Shown here: one piece after another, positions 18,801 through 26,892 of the stretch
How the letters are laid out: every line of letters begins with the position of its first letter
Numbering within the stretch: the first letter of the stretch is position 1
Source of the DNA: Streptomyces sp. CB02400
GTDB taxonomy: Bacteria > Actinomycetota > Actinomycetes > Streptomycetales > Streptomycetaceae
Reading direction: 5' to 3'
Length of the DNA: 64,000 nt
Assembly (NCBI RefSeq): GCF_001905725.1
Contig: NZ_LIWB01000003.1
Span: 62,001 to 126,000 of the forward strand
Notes under the pieces: generated by a model
Told to the model about the DNA's origin: nothing
Seen by the model: only the letters and a program-made list of their open reading frames with translations
The model's database searches: none
Program-made: the position numbers and the translations under genes

Positions 18801-19204
18801 TGACCACCTCGGTCAAGCGCAGCGCCAAGGTCGCCGCCGCCTCCACGCGGATCGACGCGAGCTGGACCTTCCGCTCCAAGAAGACCGCCGAGCTCAAGCA
18901 GCTGCCCGCCTCCACGGTCCGCTTCCAGGCGGCCACGGGTCTGGACAGCAAGGTGACGGCCGGCAAGAAGGTCACGATCCCGGTCACCGTCGAGGGCGCC
19001 GCCAAGGGCAAGAACCTCAAGTCCCTGTCGGTGTACGTGTCGTACGACCACGGCAAGACCTGGAAGAAGACCACGGTCAAGAAGGGGAAGATCACCGTCA
19101 AGAACCCGGCGAAGGGGAAGGCCGTCTCCTTCCACGCCAAGATCGCCGACAAGAAGGGCAACACGTCGACGATCTCGATCTACAACGCGTACTACGGCAA
19201 GTAG
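15875..19204 (+). CDS. Large secreted subtilisin-family (S8) serine protease
   Basis: The 1109-residue exoprotease starts at TTG 15875 with AGGGGG just upstream. It has a signal peptide ending GPASA, a propeptide (about 35-215), and the S8 catalytic domain with Asp231 in VLDTGVD, His263 in GHGTHVAS and Ser440 in GTSMATPHVAG. About 600 residues of beta-rich C-terminal domains follow. No LPxTG or other wall anchor is present, so the enzyme should be released. Large subtilases of this kind digest extracellular protein or process other exoproteins during development. The gene stands alone, with a terminator after it. Confidence 0.93.
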   Translation: MRRQVKRACAATVATATAVALAAGMAGPASADGERTTAASSTGASAVKSKHRITLITGDRVAVDAKGRVVGLERAEGREHIPVQVRRTGGHTLVLPADAARLVASGKLDQRLFDVTELNGATTRGSQKRGLKVIVGYKGGAQAAKADVRDAGTVRRTLKSLNADAVQTPHEDTPELWDALTDGDRTASGIAHVWLDGVRKASLDTSVAQIGTPKAWAAGYDGKGVKIAVLDTGVDATHPDLKGQVTASKNFTSADSAGDKVGHGTHVASIAAGTGARSKGKYKGVAPGATILNGKVLDDAGFGDDSGILAGMEWAAAQGADIVNMSLGGGDTPEVDPLEAAVNKLSAEKGVLFAIAAGNEGPQSIGSPGSADAALTVGAVDDKDALADFSSTGPRVGDGAIKPDVTAPGVDITAASAKGNAIAEEVGEKPAGYMTISGTSMATPHVAGAAAILKQQHPEWTSAELKGALTGSTKGGKYTPFEQGSGRVQVDQAVKQTVIADPVSLSFGVQQWPHTDDKPVTKQLTYRNLGTQDVTLELTSTATNPKGKAAPAGFFTLGATTVTVPAGGKASVDVTVDTKLGGTTDGAYSAYVVATGGGQTVRTAAAVQREVESYDVTLKFLDRAGKPAANYVAGLNGVSGLGTDRWYQPYDADGTVTVRVPRGGYVLDTSILVGSDPETYKGADWIAQPKLDVTKNTTITLDARKAKPVKITVPAKGVKPEFASADYTVETNDSSYGFGWWLDSYDNFRSAHLGPQITDGSLSQQWDAHFSKGAKEQYSTVTGAKVKNLATGYTRNYKAGELATVKVGMGAAASGKKGTVSPAGWLPGGSGASSFGNEQSLPGTRTLHLSTVAGVKWDLDFEQMGGVDADGWPVSEARYVIGYAKGYKGGKTYAETVNTAVFGPRLTSDYGVFRDGNSISGLIPLFADGKGHDGSSVFTSVTTSLYRNGKKVGSNDDPLFGEKEFKVPAGDASYKLTTSVKRSAKVAAASTRIDASWTFRSKKTAELKQLPASTVRFQAATGLDSKVTAGKKVTIPVTVEGAAKGKNLKSLSVYVSYDHGKTWKKTTVKKGKITVKNPAKGKAVSFHAKIADKKGNTSTISIYNAYYGK

Positions 19205-19215
19205 TCCGTGAGCGG

Positions 19216-19251
19216 ACGGCCCGCCGGAGGACTTCTCTTCCGGCGGGCCGT
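19216..19251 (+). terminator. Terminator after the subtilase gene
   Basis: ACGGCCCGCCGGA (19216-19228) pairs with TCCGGCGGGCCGT (19239-19251), and TTCGT follows. It starts 12 nt after the stop codon. Confidence 0.75.
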
Positions 19252-19330
19252 TTCGTGGCTGACGCGGGAGAACCCGGGCGTCGCGGGCTGAGAGCCGCCG
19301 TCCGTCTCGGGGAGTCGTGGCGGTCCGGGC

Positions 19331-20248
19331 TCAGGGAGCCGTGGCGTCCGCCCCGGCCCGCCTGGCGTCCGTGCCCCAGCTGCACAGCAGCTTCAGGGCC
19401 TCCGCCGACGGTGAACCCGGCTCCGCGAAGTACGTGACCAGCGACTGCCCGGTGTCGTCACCGGCCGGACGGAACGACTCCCACAGCAGCGTCAGCTCAC
19501 CGACCAGCGGATGCCGGACGTGCTTGACGCCGTGGCTCTTCTCCTTGACGTCGTGCGCCGCCCACAGCCTGCGGAACTCCTCGCTCTTCACCGACAACTC
19601 GCCCACCAGCGAGGAAAGCTGCGGGTCGTCCGGGTGACAGCCCGCGTTCATGCGCAGATAGCCGACCATGTCGTGCGCCTTCTGCTCCCACTCCACGAAC
19701 AGCTCACGGTAGTCCGGGTTCAGGAACACCAGCCGCGCCCAGTTCCGCTCCTGCGCCGGAAGCCGCCCCCAGTCCCCGAAGACCGCCGCCGCCATCCGGT
19801 TCCAGGCGAGGATCTCCGAGCGCCGGCCCACGACGTACGCCGGGACCGCGTCCATCGACTCCAGCAGGTGCCGCAGCGCGGGGCGGGCCTGCTGGGTGCG
19901 GGCCGCCGGCTTCCGCTTCTGCCGCTTCGGCTTCGCCAGATGTGTGAGGTGGGACCGCTCGGCGTCGGTGAGGCGCAGGGCGCGCGCGATCGAGTCCAGC
20001 ACCTCCGCCGACACGTTCTGCCCGTTGCCCTGCTCCAGGCGCGTGTAGTACGCCACGGACACCCCGGCGAGCTGGGCCAGCTCCTCGCGGCGCAGGCCCG
20101 GCACCCGGCGGTGCCGTCCGAAGTCCGGCAGGCCCACGTCCTCCGGCTTCAGCCGGGCCCGCCGGGTGCGCAGGAACTCGCTGAGTTCCGCTCGCGGGTC
20201 GAGGCCGCCGTTCGCGGGGCCGGCCGGGTGGGTGCGCTGCTCGTCCAT
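19331..20248 (-). CDS. XRE-family regulator with MmyB-like ligand domain
   Basis: The 305-residue protein has an N-terminal HTH (about 30-95; PGLRREELAQLAGVSVAYYT, then LEQGNGQNVS) and a C-terminal MmyB-like domain beginning near residue 120 (VPAYVVGRRSEILAWNRMA). This is a common Streptomyces regulator type that usually acts on a divergent oxidoreductase gene. ATG 20248 (MDEQRTH) is chosen; an upstream in-frame ATG at 20275 would add nine residues. The divergent gene encodes a zinc alcohol dehydrogenase, the likely target. Confidence 0.88.
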   Translation of the reverse strand: MDEQRTHPAGPANGGLDPRAELSEFLRTRRARLKPEDVGLPDFGRHRRVPGLRREELAQLAGVSVAYYTRLEQGNGQNVSAEVLDSIARALRLTDAERSHLTHLAKPKRQKRKPAARTQQARPALRHLLESMDAVPAYVVGRRSEILAWNRMAAAVFGDWGRLPAQERNWARLVFLNPDYRELFVEWEQKAHDMVGYLRMNAGCHPDDPQLSSLVGELSVKSEEFRRLWAAHDVKEKSHGVKHVRHPLVGELTLLWESFRPAGDDTGQSLVTYFAEPGSPSAEALKLLCSWGTDARRAGADATAP

Positions 20249-20267
20249 GACTCCAGTATTCCCGGTC

Positions 20268-20307
20268 GTACGCACAGCATCCTGTCCCCGTCAGTGGTAC
20301 GCACAGC
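20268..20307. promoter_or_regulatory. Direct repeats between XRE regulator and alcohol dehydrogenase
   Basis: GTACGCACAGC occurs twice without mismatch, at 20268-20278 and 20297-20307, a 29-bp period close to three helical turns. The copies sit next to the regulator's start and are candidate binding sites for it. Confidence 0.45.
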
Positions 20308-20423
20308 CAACGTAGGCAGAACCGTGGTCTGGGTAAGTACGTGACGTCGTCGCAGGCTGGAGGCCGTGCCCGGCCGGACGGAAAGACAGCCGGGCGTACG
20401 ACCTCACGAGGAGAACCCCCGGC

Positions 20424-21467
20424 ATGACCACTGTTGCCGCATACGCCGTACCCGCCGCCAAGGCCCCGCTGGAGCGGACGACCGTCGAGCGGCGCGCGGT
20501 CGGCGAGCACGACGTCCTGATCGACATCAAGTTCGCGGGCATCTGCCACTCCGACATCCACCAGGCCCGTGAGGGCTGGGGCGAGGCGATCTTCCCGATG
20601 GTCCCCGGCCACGAGATCGCAGGCGTGGTGTCCGAGGTCGGCCCCGGCGTCACCCGCTACCGGGTGGGTGACCGCGTGGGCGTCGGCTGCATGGTCGACT
20701 CCTGCCACGAGTGCGAGAACTGCAGGGCCGGCCGGGAGCAGTACTGCACCGGCAGCGGCATGGTCGGCACGTACAACGCCCTCGACAAGAACGGCGAGCC
20801 CACCTACGGCGGCTACTCGGAGAAGATCGTCGTCGACGAGAACTACGTCGTCCGCATCCCCGACGGGCTGGCCCTCGATGTCGCCGCGCCCCTGCTGTGC
20901 GCCGGCATCACCCTGTACTCCCCGCTGAAGCGCTGGGGCGCCGGCCCCGGCAAGAAGGTCGCGGTCCTCGGCATGGGCGGCCTCGGCCACATGGGCGTCA
21001 AGATCGCGCACGCGCTGGGCGCCGAGGTGACGGTGCTGTCGCAGTCCCTGCGCAAGAAGGACGACGGCCTCAAGCTGGGCGCCGACCACTACCACGCCAC
21101 CAGCGACCCGAAGACCTTCGAGGAGCTGCGGGGCACCTTCGACCTGATCGTGTCGACGGTGTCGGCCCCGCTGGACTTCAACGCCTACCTGTCCCTGCTG
21201 AAGACGGAGGGCACGCTGGCGAACGTGGGCGCTCCCGAGGAGCCGGTCGCCCTCAACCTCTTCTCACTGCTCGGAGGCGGCAAGACCCTCGCCGGTTCGA
21301 TGATCGGCGGCATCGCCGAGACCCAGGAGATGCTGGACTTCTGCGCCGCGCACGGCATCGGCGCGGAGATCGAGCTGATCGGCGCGGCCGAGATCAACGA
21401 GGCGTACGAGCGCGTCCTGAACAGCGACGTCCGCTACCGCTTCGTGATCGACACGGCGACGATCTGA
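20424..21467 (+). CDS. Zinc-dependent NAD(P) alcohol dehydrogenase
   Basis: The 347-residue medium-chain dehydrogenase has a catalytic zinc site ([17 protein letters not shown]), a structural zinc site ([15 protein letters not shown]) and the cofactor-binding Rossmann motif [14 protein letters not shown]. The sequence is closest in style to the YahK/cinnamyl-alcohol-dehydrogenase branch, which reduces a range of aldehydes with NADPH. A GAGGAG ribosome-binding site lies upstream. It is divergent from the XRE/MmyB regulator, suggesting control by an aldehyde, alcohol or flavin-type ligand. Confidence 0.92.
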   Translation: MTTVAAYAVPAAKAPLERTTVERRAVGEHDVLIDIKFAGICHSDIHQAREGWGEAIFPMVPGHEIAGVVSEVGPGVTRYRVGDRVGVGCMVDSCHECENCRAGREQYCTGSGMVGTYNALDKNGEPTYGGYSEKIVVDENYVVRIPDGLALDVAAPLLCAGITLYSPLKRWGAGPGKKVAVLGMGGLGHMGVKIAHALGAEVTVLSQSLRKKDDGLKLGADHYHATSDPKTFEELRGTFDLIVSTVSAPLDFNAYLSLLKTEGTLANVGAPEEPVALNLFSLLGGGKTLAGSMIGGIAETQEMLDFCAAHGIGAEIELIGAAEINEAYERVLNSDVRYRFVIDTATI

Positions 21468-21541
21468 CGCCTGGCGCCGTGTCTCCGGGCCGTCGGGCCC
21501 GGAGACACGCGGGGGCCGCTGCCTCTGGCGGGACGGCACGG

Positions 21542-22660
21542 TCAGTGCGGGAGTGTCGCCGGGCTGCCGCCGTTCGCCTCGTAGCCGGCCACCGCCAGGG
21601 CGCGGTAGACGGTGAACTCGGCGGCCGGGTCGGGGGAGAGGGTCCAGGGGAGGGCGCCCACGTGGCCGTCGATGTGTATGAGCTGGCTCATGGCCTCCGC
21701 CCAGCGCTCGCCGCGGACCAGGAAGAAGACCAGCAGGTGCCGTACGTGCGCCGACATCGGGTCGTCGGGCCGGGCCGAGTGCACCGCGTGCAGCGCGCCG
21801 TGCATCGCCTTGGTGACGGTCTCACTCCGGTAGAAACCGGCGACCAGGTTCACCTCGGGCAGGTGCTCGAACACCGCGAAGAGCGGCATGGCGGCGAGGA
21901 GGGAGCCCTGGGGCGCCCGCGCCGCCGCGGCCTCCGCGAACGCGTACGCCTGCTGCCGCGAGCCGTGCCACTTCTCGCACCAGTAGTGCAGCGCGGCCAG
22001 GTGCGCCCCCATGTGGGCCGGGGCGCGGTCCAGGATCTTCAGCCAGACCTGCTCGAACTCCTGCTGCGAATAACCGAGTCCACGCGCCACCGACAGCTCC
22101 ACGATGTACGGGACCGGGTCACCGGGAGCCAGCAGCGCGGCCTCGCCGCACGCCGCCTTCGCCTCCTCCATGATGATCCGGAACTCGTCCGTCCCGGGCG
22201 CCGCCGTACGCCACGCCTGCTGCACCAGGAACTCGGCGTGCACCGCGGCGCCGCCCGCGTCCTTGGGCATCTCGGTCCGCCACACCCGCAGCCACTGCCC
22301 GCCCGGCGCCTCGCTCACCCCGCCGGGCCGCTGCTTCAGCTCCAGCGAGGCCGCGCCCGCGAACGCCTGGACGCGCTGCCAGCGAGACTCGCCCTCCGCG
22401 TCCGTGCCGGCCAGCAGCTGCTGCGCCGCGCGGTAGTCCTGGGTGCGCTGCACCAGGTCCAGGACGTCCAGCAGGTCCTGGTCGGGGCCGGGCATGCGGA
22501 TGTCCAGCTCCTCCTCGCGGGCGAAGCCGTAGTTCGCCGGGTCCGCCGCGTCCGGGTGGCCGGCGGGGACCTGCGTGATCGTCCCGCGCCCGCGCCTCAC
22601 GAACGGCAGCACCACGAAGCCGAGCATGACGAGCGCGATCAGGACCCAGAGAATCTCCAT
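21542..22660 (-). CDS. Membrane-anchored helical-repeat protein, unknown function
   Basis: The 372-residue protein has an N-terminal membrane anchor (MEILWVLIALVMLGFVVLPF) followed by an RRGRG stop-transfer motif. A soluble, mostly helical domain with TPR-like periodicity then begins near residue 55 and continues to the end. No catalytic motif is seen. It is divergent from metB across 140 bp. Streptomycetes commonly carry this kind of protein next to metB (recalled). Confidence 0.7.
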   Translation of the reverse strand: MEILWVLIALVMLGFVVLPFVRRGRGTITQVPAGHPDAADPANYGFAREEELDIRMPGPDQDLLDVLDLVQRTQDYRAAQQLLAGTDAEGESRWQRVQAFAGAASLELKQRPGGVSEAPGGQWLRVWRTEMPKDAGGAAVHAEFLVQQAWRTAAPGTDEFRIIMEEAKAACGEAALLAPGDPVPYIVELSVARGLGYSQQEFEQVWLKILDRAPAHMGAHLAALHYWCEKWHGSRQQAYAFAEAAAARAPQGSLLAAMPLFAVFEHLPEVNLVAGFYRSETVTKAMHGALHAVHSARPDDPMSAHVRHLLVFFLVRGERWAEAMSQLIHIDGHVGALPWTLSPDPAAEFTVYRALAVAGYEANGGSPATLPH

Positions 22661-22800
22661 GTCACAAGCGAACCAGACCGCGCCGACAATTGGCCAACCC
22701 GGTACCGGGCCCTGTGGAAAACCCCCGGCATCCGCCCCGCCGCCCGCCCCGCCCGCTCCGCGTCCGTCATCCGCACCGTACGCGCACTACCCTCGGGCCC

Positions 22801-23958
22801 ATGAGCGACAGGCACATCAGTCAGCACTTCGAGACACTCGCGATCCACGCGGGCAACACCGCCGACCCCCTGACGGGCGCGGTCGTCCCGCCGATCTACC
22901 AGGTGTCCACCTACAAGCAGGACGGTGTCGGCGGCCTGCGCGGCGGCTACGAGTACAGCCGCAGCGCCAATCCGACCAGGACCGCGCTGGAGGAGAACCT
23001 CGCCGCCCTGGAGGGCGGCCGTCGCGGCCTCGCGTTCGCGTCCGGACTGGCGGCCGAGGACTGCCTGTTGCGTACGCTGCTCAGCCCCGGCGACCACGTG
23101 GTGATCCCGAACGACGCGTACGGCGGCACGTTCCGCCTCTTCGCCAAGGTCGTCGCACGCTGGGGCGTGGAGTGGTCGGTGGCCGACACGAGCGACCCGG
23201 CCGCCGTGCGGGCCGCCCTCACCCCGAAGACCAAGGCCGTCTGGGTGGAGACCCCCTCCAACCCGCTGCTCGGCGTCACCGACATCGCCGCCGTGGCCCA
23301 GGTCGCCCGGGACGCGGGCGCCCGGCTCGTCGTCGACAACACCTTCGCCACGCCGTACCTCCAGCAGCCGCTCGCGCTCGGCGCGGACGTCGTCGTGCAC
23401 TCCCTGACCAAGTACATGGGCGGTCACTCCGACGTCGTCGGCGGCGCCCTGATCACCGGCGACGCGGAGCTGGGCGAGGAGCTCGCCTACCACCAGAACG
23501 CGATGGGCGCGGTCGCCGGCCCCTTCGACTCCTGGCTGGTGCTGCGCGGCACCAAGACCCTCTCGGTCCGTATGGACCGGCACAGCGAGAACGCGACGAA
23601 GGTCGCCGACATGCTCACCCGCCACGCGCGCGTGACGAGCGTCCTGTACCCGGGGCTGCCCGACCACCCCGGTCACGAGGTCGCCGCCAAGCAGATGCGG
23701 GCCTTCGGCGGCATGGTCTCCTTCCGTGTGGAGGGCGGCGAGGAGGCGGCCGTCGAGGTCTGCAACCGGGCCCAGGTGTTCACGCTCGGCGAGTCCCTGG
23801 GCGGCGTCGAGTCGCTGATCGAGCACCCCGGACGGATGACGCACGCGTCCGCGGCCGGTTCCGCGCTCGAGGTCCCCGCCGACCTGGTGCGCCTCTCCGT
23901 GGGCATCGAGAACGTCGACGACCTGCTCGAAGACCTCCAGCAGGCGCTCGGCCGGTAG
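22801..23958 (+). CDS. metB: Cystathionine gamma-synthase / PLP-dependent Cys-Met metabolism enzyme
   Basis: The 385-residue PLP enzyme has YSRSANPTRTALE and SLTKYMGGHSD, with Lys204 as the Schiff-base lysine. Cystathionine gamma-synthase joins cysteine with an activated homoserine ester. Cystathionine gamma-lyase is closely similar and cannot be excluded by eye. The start is well supported: TACCCT at 22788-22793 lies 7 nt before the ATG with no ribosome-binding site, so the message is probably leaderless. Its stop nearly meets the convergent gene at 23966. Confidence 0.9.
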   Translation: MSDRHISQHFETLAIHAGNTADPLTGAVVPPIYQVSTYKQDGVGGLRGGYEYSRSANPTRTALEENLAALEGGRRGLAFASGLAAEDCLLRTLLSPGDHVVIPNDAYGGTFRLFAKVVARWGVEWSVADTSDPAAVRAALTPKTKAVWVETPSNPLLGVTDIAAVAQVARDAGARLVVDNTFATPYLQQPLALGADVVVHSLTKYMGGHSDVVGGALITGDAELGEELAYHQNAMGAVAGPFDSWLVLRGTKTLSVRMDRHSENATKVADMLTRHARVTSVLYPGLPDHPGHEVAAKQMRAFGGMVSFRVEGGEEAAVEVCNRAQVFTLGESLGGVESLIEHPGRMTHASAAGSALEVPADLVRLSVGIENVDDLLEDLQQALGR

Positions 23959-23965
23959 ACCCCGG

Positions 23966-24214
23966 TCACCAGCCCGTGAGCGGTGGAGTCGTCTCCGACG
24001 GCGGCTCCACCCACGGGCGGACCGTCAGCGCCCACACCACGAACGCCACGGTCACCGCCAACAACAGCAGCCACATCGCGCGGCGGGCGAGCGTCCTGCG
24101 GCGCAGGACGCGGGCCCCGCGGCGGACCGCGTCCGCGTGGAGCCCGTGCGGCACACGCGGCGGCGACTGCTCCAGCATCCGCCGCACGGTCGCCTCACGC
24201 CTCATCCGGGTCAC
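23966..24214 (-). CDS. Small membrane protein coupled to a sigma-like gene
   Basis: The predicted 82-residue protein has a basic cytoplasmic N-terminal half (about 1-45, ending RRRTLARRAMW), one TM segment (WLLLLAVTVAFVVWALTV, about 48-65) and a short Pro-rich tail. GTG 24214 overlaps the stop of the upstream sigma-like gene in the sequence GTGA, so the two are translationally coupled. The topology and coupling would suit an anti-sigma-like partner, but the soluble part has no recognisable anti-sigma domain. Confidence 0.65.
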   Translation of the reverse strand: MTRMRREATVRRMLEQSPPRVPHGLHADAVRRGARVLRRRTLARRAMWLLLLAVTVAFVVWALTVRPWVEPPSETTPPLTGW

Positions 24215-24714
24215 GACGGCACCGTCTTGACGCCGCCCACCGCGGGGGCCGGTCTCGGGGGCGGGCGCAGCACGGTGGCCATCGCGCGGTGGAAGACGGT
24301 CCGCACGCGCTCCGCGGACAGGCCGAGCAGAGCCGCCGTCTGCTCCTCGGCGACCCCTTCCTGCAGCCGCAGGACCAGGATCAGGCGTTCCTGCGGGGAG
24401 AGCCGGGCCAGCGGGCCCTCCGGGCGGGCGCGGGGGCGGAGCAGTCCGCCGAGCCGGTGCCAGGCGCCGTTCGCGAAGCGGGTCGCCAGGTACTGGCGGG
24501 TGTGGACGTAGGGGTCCGCGCCGTGCAGCCGGTCCCAGCTCGCGTACGTGTGGGCCAGCGCCAGGGTCAGCAGGCGCCGGGCGTGCGGGTTGGCGTCCGG
24601 CGGTTCGGCGGTGAGCAGGGTCGCGGTGTGCAGCAGGCGGGGGCCTGCGCCCGCGACGTATGCCTCGAACTCGCGGGCGCGGTGGATGTCCTGGGACGTG
24701 TGCCGTTGTCGCAA
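24211..24714 (-). CDS. ECF-like sigma factor with weak region 2
   Basis: The 167-residue protein ends with a good sigma region 4: LARLSPQERLILVLRLQEG, then AALLGLSAERVRTVFHRAMA. The N-terminal half should be region 2 but lacks an obvious -10-recognition motif, so the protein may be a divergent ECF sigma factor or a regulator that kept only the region-4 fold. Translational coupling to the small membrane protein gene implies that they act together. Known promoters for such a factor cannot be inferred here. Confidence 0.65.
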   Translation of the reverse strand: MRQRHTSQDIHRAREFEAYVAGAGPRLLHTATLLTAEPPDANPHARRLLTLALAHTYASWDRLHGADPYVHTRQYLATRFANGAWHRLGGLLRPRARPEGPLARLSPQERLILVLRLQEGVAEEQTAALLGLSAERVRTVFHRAMATVLRPPPRPAPAVGGVKTVPS

Positions 24715-24865
24715 CCGCGCCTCCCCACCGCTCCTGAGAGCCCTTGGCTCTCATATCAGGCCAGGGGGCGTCCCTCGGTCAAGAGACGTGCACGCGCGGC
24801 GCTCCGGGTTTTTCGCCCCCGCCGCCCCTTCCCGTCCCGACCTGGGGCTCCGCCCCGGACCCCGC

Positions 24866-24912
24866 TCCTCAAACGCCGGAGGGGCTGAATTAGCCCGTCC
24901 GGCGTTTGAGGA
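24866..24912. terminator. 21-bp-stem hairpin of a dispersed Streptomyces repeat
   Basis: TCCTCAAACGCCGGAGGGGCT (24866-24886 by 20/21 pairing) folds onto the arm at 24892-24912, with GAATT as loop. Flanking GGGGCTCCGCCCC and GGGGGCGCAGCCCCC elements make a larger structure. I recall this palindrome from many Streptomyces 3' regions. Here it lies just past the MarR gene on its strand. Confidence 0.7.
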
Positions 24913-24964
24913 CGAGGCCCGTTCAGGGCCGAAGGGGGGGTTCGGGGGCGCAGCCCCCGGAGAG

Positions 24965-25483
24965 TCAGGAGTCCACCCGCTCAGGGGTGGACATCCGAGC
25001 CGACAACGCTCCGTTGAAGCGCGTCAGGAGCGCGCAGAACGCCTCGCGCTCCTCCGGGTCCCAGTCCTGCGTCAGCTCGGCCATCAACTGGCGCCGCGAG
25101 GAGCGCACTTCCTCCAGGCGCGACTGTCCGCGCGGGGAGAGCTGGAGCACGACCGCGCGGCCGTCCTCGGGGTGCGAGGTCCGTTTGACCAGGCCGGTGT
25201 CCACGAGCGGGGCGACCTGCCGGGTGACCGTCGAGGAGTCGATGCCCATGCTCGCGGCGAGCGCCTTGACGCCCATGGGACCTTCCTTGTCGAGGCGGTT
25301 GAGCAGCAGGTACGCGGCACGGTCCATCGAGTTGCGCACCTGGCCGACCCCGCCCAGACGCGTCTGTTCGGCACGGCGGGCGAACAACGCCACCTCATGC
25401 TGCAGCGTGTCGAGAAGACCGGTGTCGCCGACGGCCGTCAGGTCCGTCCTCATGTCCATCGACATATCAGGTGTTGTGGGCAT
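24965..25483 (-). CDS. MarR-family transcriptional regulator
   Basis: The 172-residue winged-helix protein has the HTH MGVKALAASMGIDSSTVTRQ and the wing VKRTSHPEDGRAVVLQLSPR, both typical of MarR regulators that sense small phenolic or metabolite ligands. It is divergent from the threonine ammonia-lyase gene across 144 bp. The start may be ATG 25483 or ATG 25465 (MSMDMRTDL). A dispersed-repeat hairpin follows its 3' end. Confidence 0.88.
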   Translation of the reverse strand: MPTTPDMSMDMRTDLTAVGDTGLLDTLQHEVALFARRAEQTRLGGVGQVRNSMDRAAYLLLNRLDKEGPMGVKALAASMGIDSSTVTRQVAPLVDTGLVKRTSHPEDGRAVVLQLSPRGQSRLEEVRSSRRQLMAELTQDWDPEEREAFCALLTRFNGALSARMSTPERVDS

Positions 25484-25627
25484 GGCCGGGGGCTCACTTC
25501 GTGGAGGGCTGCTAATTGGGGGACAGGGTACGCGGCCGGACGTCGGCCCGTACCGGCGCTGCGCAAAGCCGGGTCCGCGGATTGGTCACTCCGGTCGCCG
25601 CCACCGGCGAACTGCGATGCTGGAGTC

Positions 25628-26857
25628 ATGAGCTACAGCACGGCCGAATCCCTGCGGACCGTCACTCTCGACGATGTGCGCGGCGCCCAGAAGATGCTCT
25701 CGGGCGTGGCACGGACGACCGCGCTGGAGGGCAGCAGGCACCTGTCGCGACGGGTGGGCGCGCCGGTGCACCTGAAGTGCGAGAACCTGCAGCGGACGGG
25801 GTCGTTCAAGCTGCGCGGCGCGTACGTCCGGATCGCCGGGCTGCTGCCCGAGGAGCGGGCCGCCGGTGTCGTCGCGGCGAGCGCCGGCAACCACGCGCAG
25901 GGTGTCGCGCTGGCGTCGTCGCTGCTCGGGGTGCGGTCCACGGTCTTCATGCCGAAGGGCGCCCCGCTGCCGAAGATCAGCGCGACCCGGGAGTACGGCG
26001 CCGAGGTGCGCCTGCAGGGCCAGGTGGTCGACGAGACGCTGGCCGCGGCGATGGAGTACGCGCACGAGACGGGCGCCGTGTTCATCCACCCCTTCGACCA
26101 CCCGGACGTCATCGCGGGCCAGGGCACGGTGGGCCTGGAGATCCTGGAGCAGTGCCCCGAGGTGCGCACGATCGTCGTCGGGGTCGGCGGGGGCGGGCTG
26201 GCCGCCGGGATCGCGGTCGCGGTGAAGGAGCTGCGGCCCGATGTGCGGATCGTCGGCGTGCAGGCGGCGGGCGCGGCGGCGTATCCGCCCTCGCTGGCGG
26301 CCGGGCGTCCGGTGTCGGTGCGCGACCCGGTGACGATGGCCGACGGGATCAAGGTGGGGCGGCCGGGTGACGTGCCGTTCGGGATCGTCGGCGAGCTGGT
26401 GGACGAGGTGCGCACGGTCACCGAGGACGAGCTGTCGGCCGCGCTGCTGCTCTGTCTGGAGCGGGCCAAGCTGGTCGTCGAGCCGGCCGGGGCGAGCCCG
26501 GTCGCGGCGCTGCTGAGCCGGCCCGGCGCCTTCGAGGGGCCGGTCGTCGCGGTGCTGTCCGGCGGCAACGTGGACCCGGTGCTGATGGAGCGGGTGCTGC
26601 GGCACGGCATGGCCGCGCAGGGCCGCTACCTGGCCGTACGGCTGCGGCTGACGGACCGGCCGGGCGCCCTCGCCTCGCTTCTGGGGGCGTTGTCAGTGGC
26701 GGACGCTAACGTCCTCGATGTGAGCCACGTACGGACCGATCCACGGCTCGGGCTCACGGAGGCGGAGGTCGAGCTGCACCTGGAGACCAAGGGCCCGGAG
26801 CACTGCGCGGAGGTCAACAGGGCTCTGCGCGAGGCGGGTTACACGGTCATGGACTGA
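25628..26857 (+). CDS. Threonine ammonia-lyase (threonine dehydratase)
   Basis: The 409-residue PLP enzyme deaminates threonine to 2-oxobutanoate, feeding isoleucine synthesis or catabolism to propionyl-CoA. The PLP Lys lies in TGSFKLRGAY (about residue 61), SAGNHAQGVA binds substrate and GVGGGGLAAGIAV holds the PLP phosphate. A C-terminal ACT domain (about 330-405, RLTDRPGALASLLGAL) is present, as in the catabolic, single-ACT class. The divergent MarR regulator probably controls it. Confidence 0.92.
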   Translation: MSYSTAESLRTVTLDDVRGAQKMLSGVARTTALEGSRHLSRRVGAPVHLKCENLQRTGSFKLRGAYVRIAGLLPEERAAGVVAASAGNHAQGVALASSLLGVRSTVFMPKGAPLPKISATREYGAEVRLQGQVVDETLAAAMEYAHETGAVFIHPFDHPDVIAGQGTVGLEILEQCPEVRTIVVGVGGGGLAAGIAVAVKELRPDVRIVGVQAAGAAAYPPSLAAGRPVSVRDPVTMADGIKVGRPGDVPFGIVGELVDEVRTVTEDELSAALLLCLERAKLVVEPAGASPVAALLSRPGAFEGPVVAVLSGGNVDPVLMERVLRHGMAAQGRYLAVRLRLTDRPGALASLLGALSVADANVLDVSHVRTDPRLGLTEAEVELHLETKGPEHCAEVNRALREAGYTVMD

Positions 26858-26892
26858 CGCCCGACCGGGTGTCACTCCTTCGGGCAATTCCA

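Noticed and set aside
15863-19135. Minus-strand open frame of 1090 codons opposite the subtilase gene
   Set aside because: It is the GC-bias shadow of the real gene: it has no ribosome-binding site, its composition is Gly/Arg/Val/Asp-rich without domains, and the plus strand holds a complete protease.
20424-21467. Mycothiol-dependent formaldehyde dehydrogenase
   Set aside because: The zinc sites fit medium-chain alcohol dehydrogenases in general, but the sequence pattern is that of the YahK/CAD branch and there is no support for mycothiol use.
24866-24912. Insertion-sequence end or attachment site
   Set aside because: There is no transposase or integrase and no target duplication; the palindrome matches a dispersed intergenic repeat.
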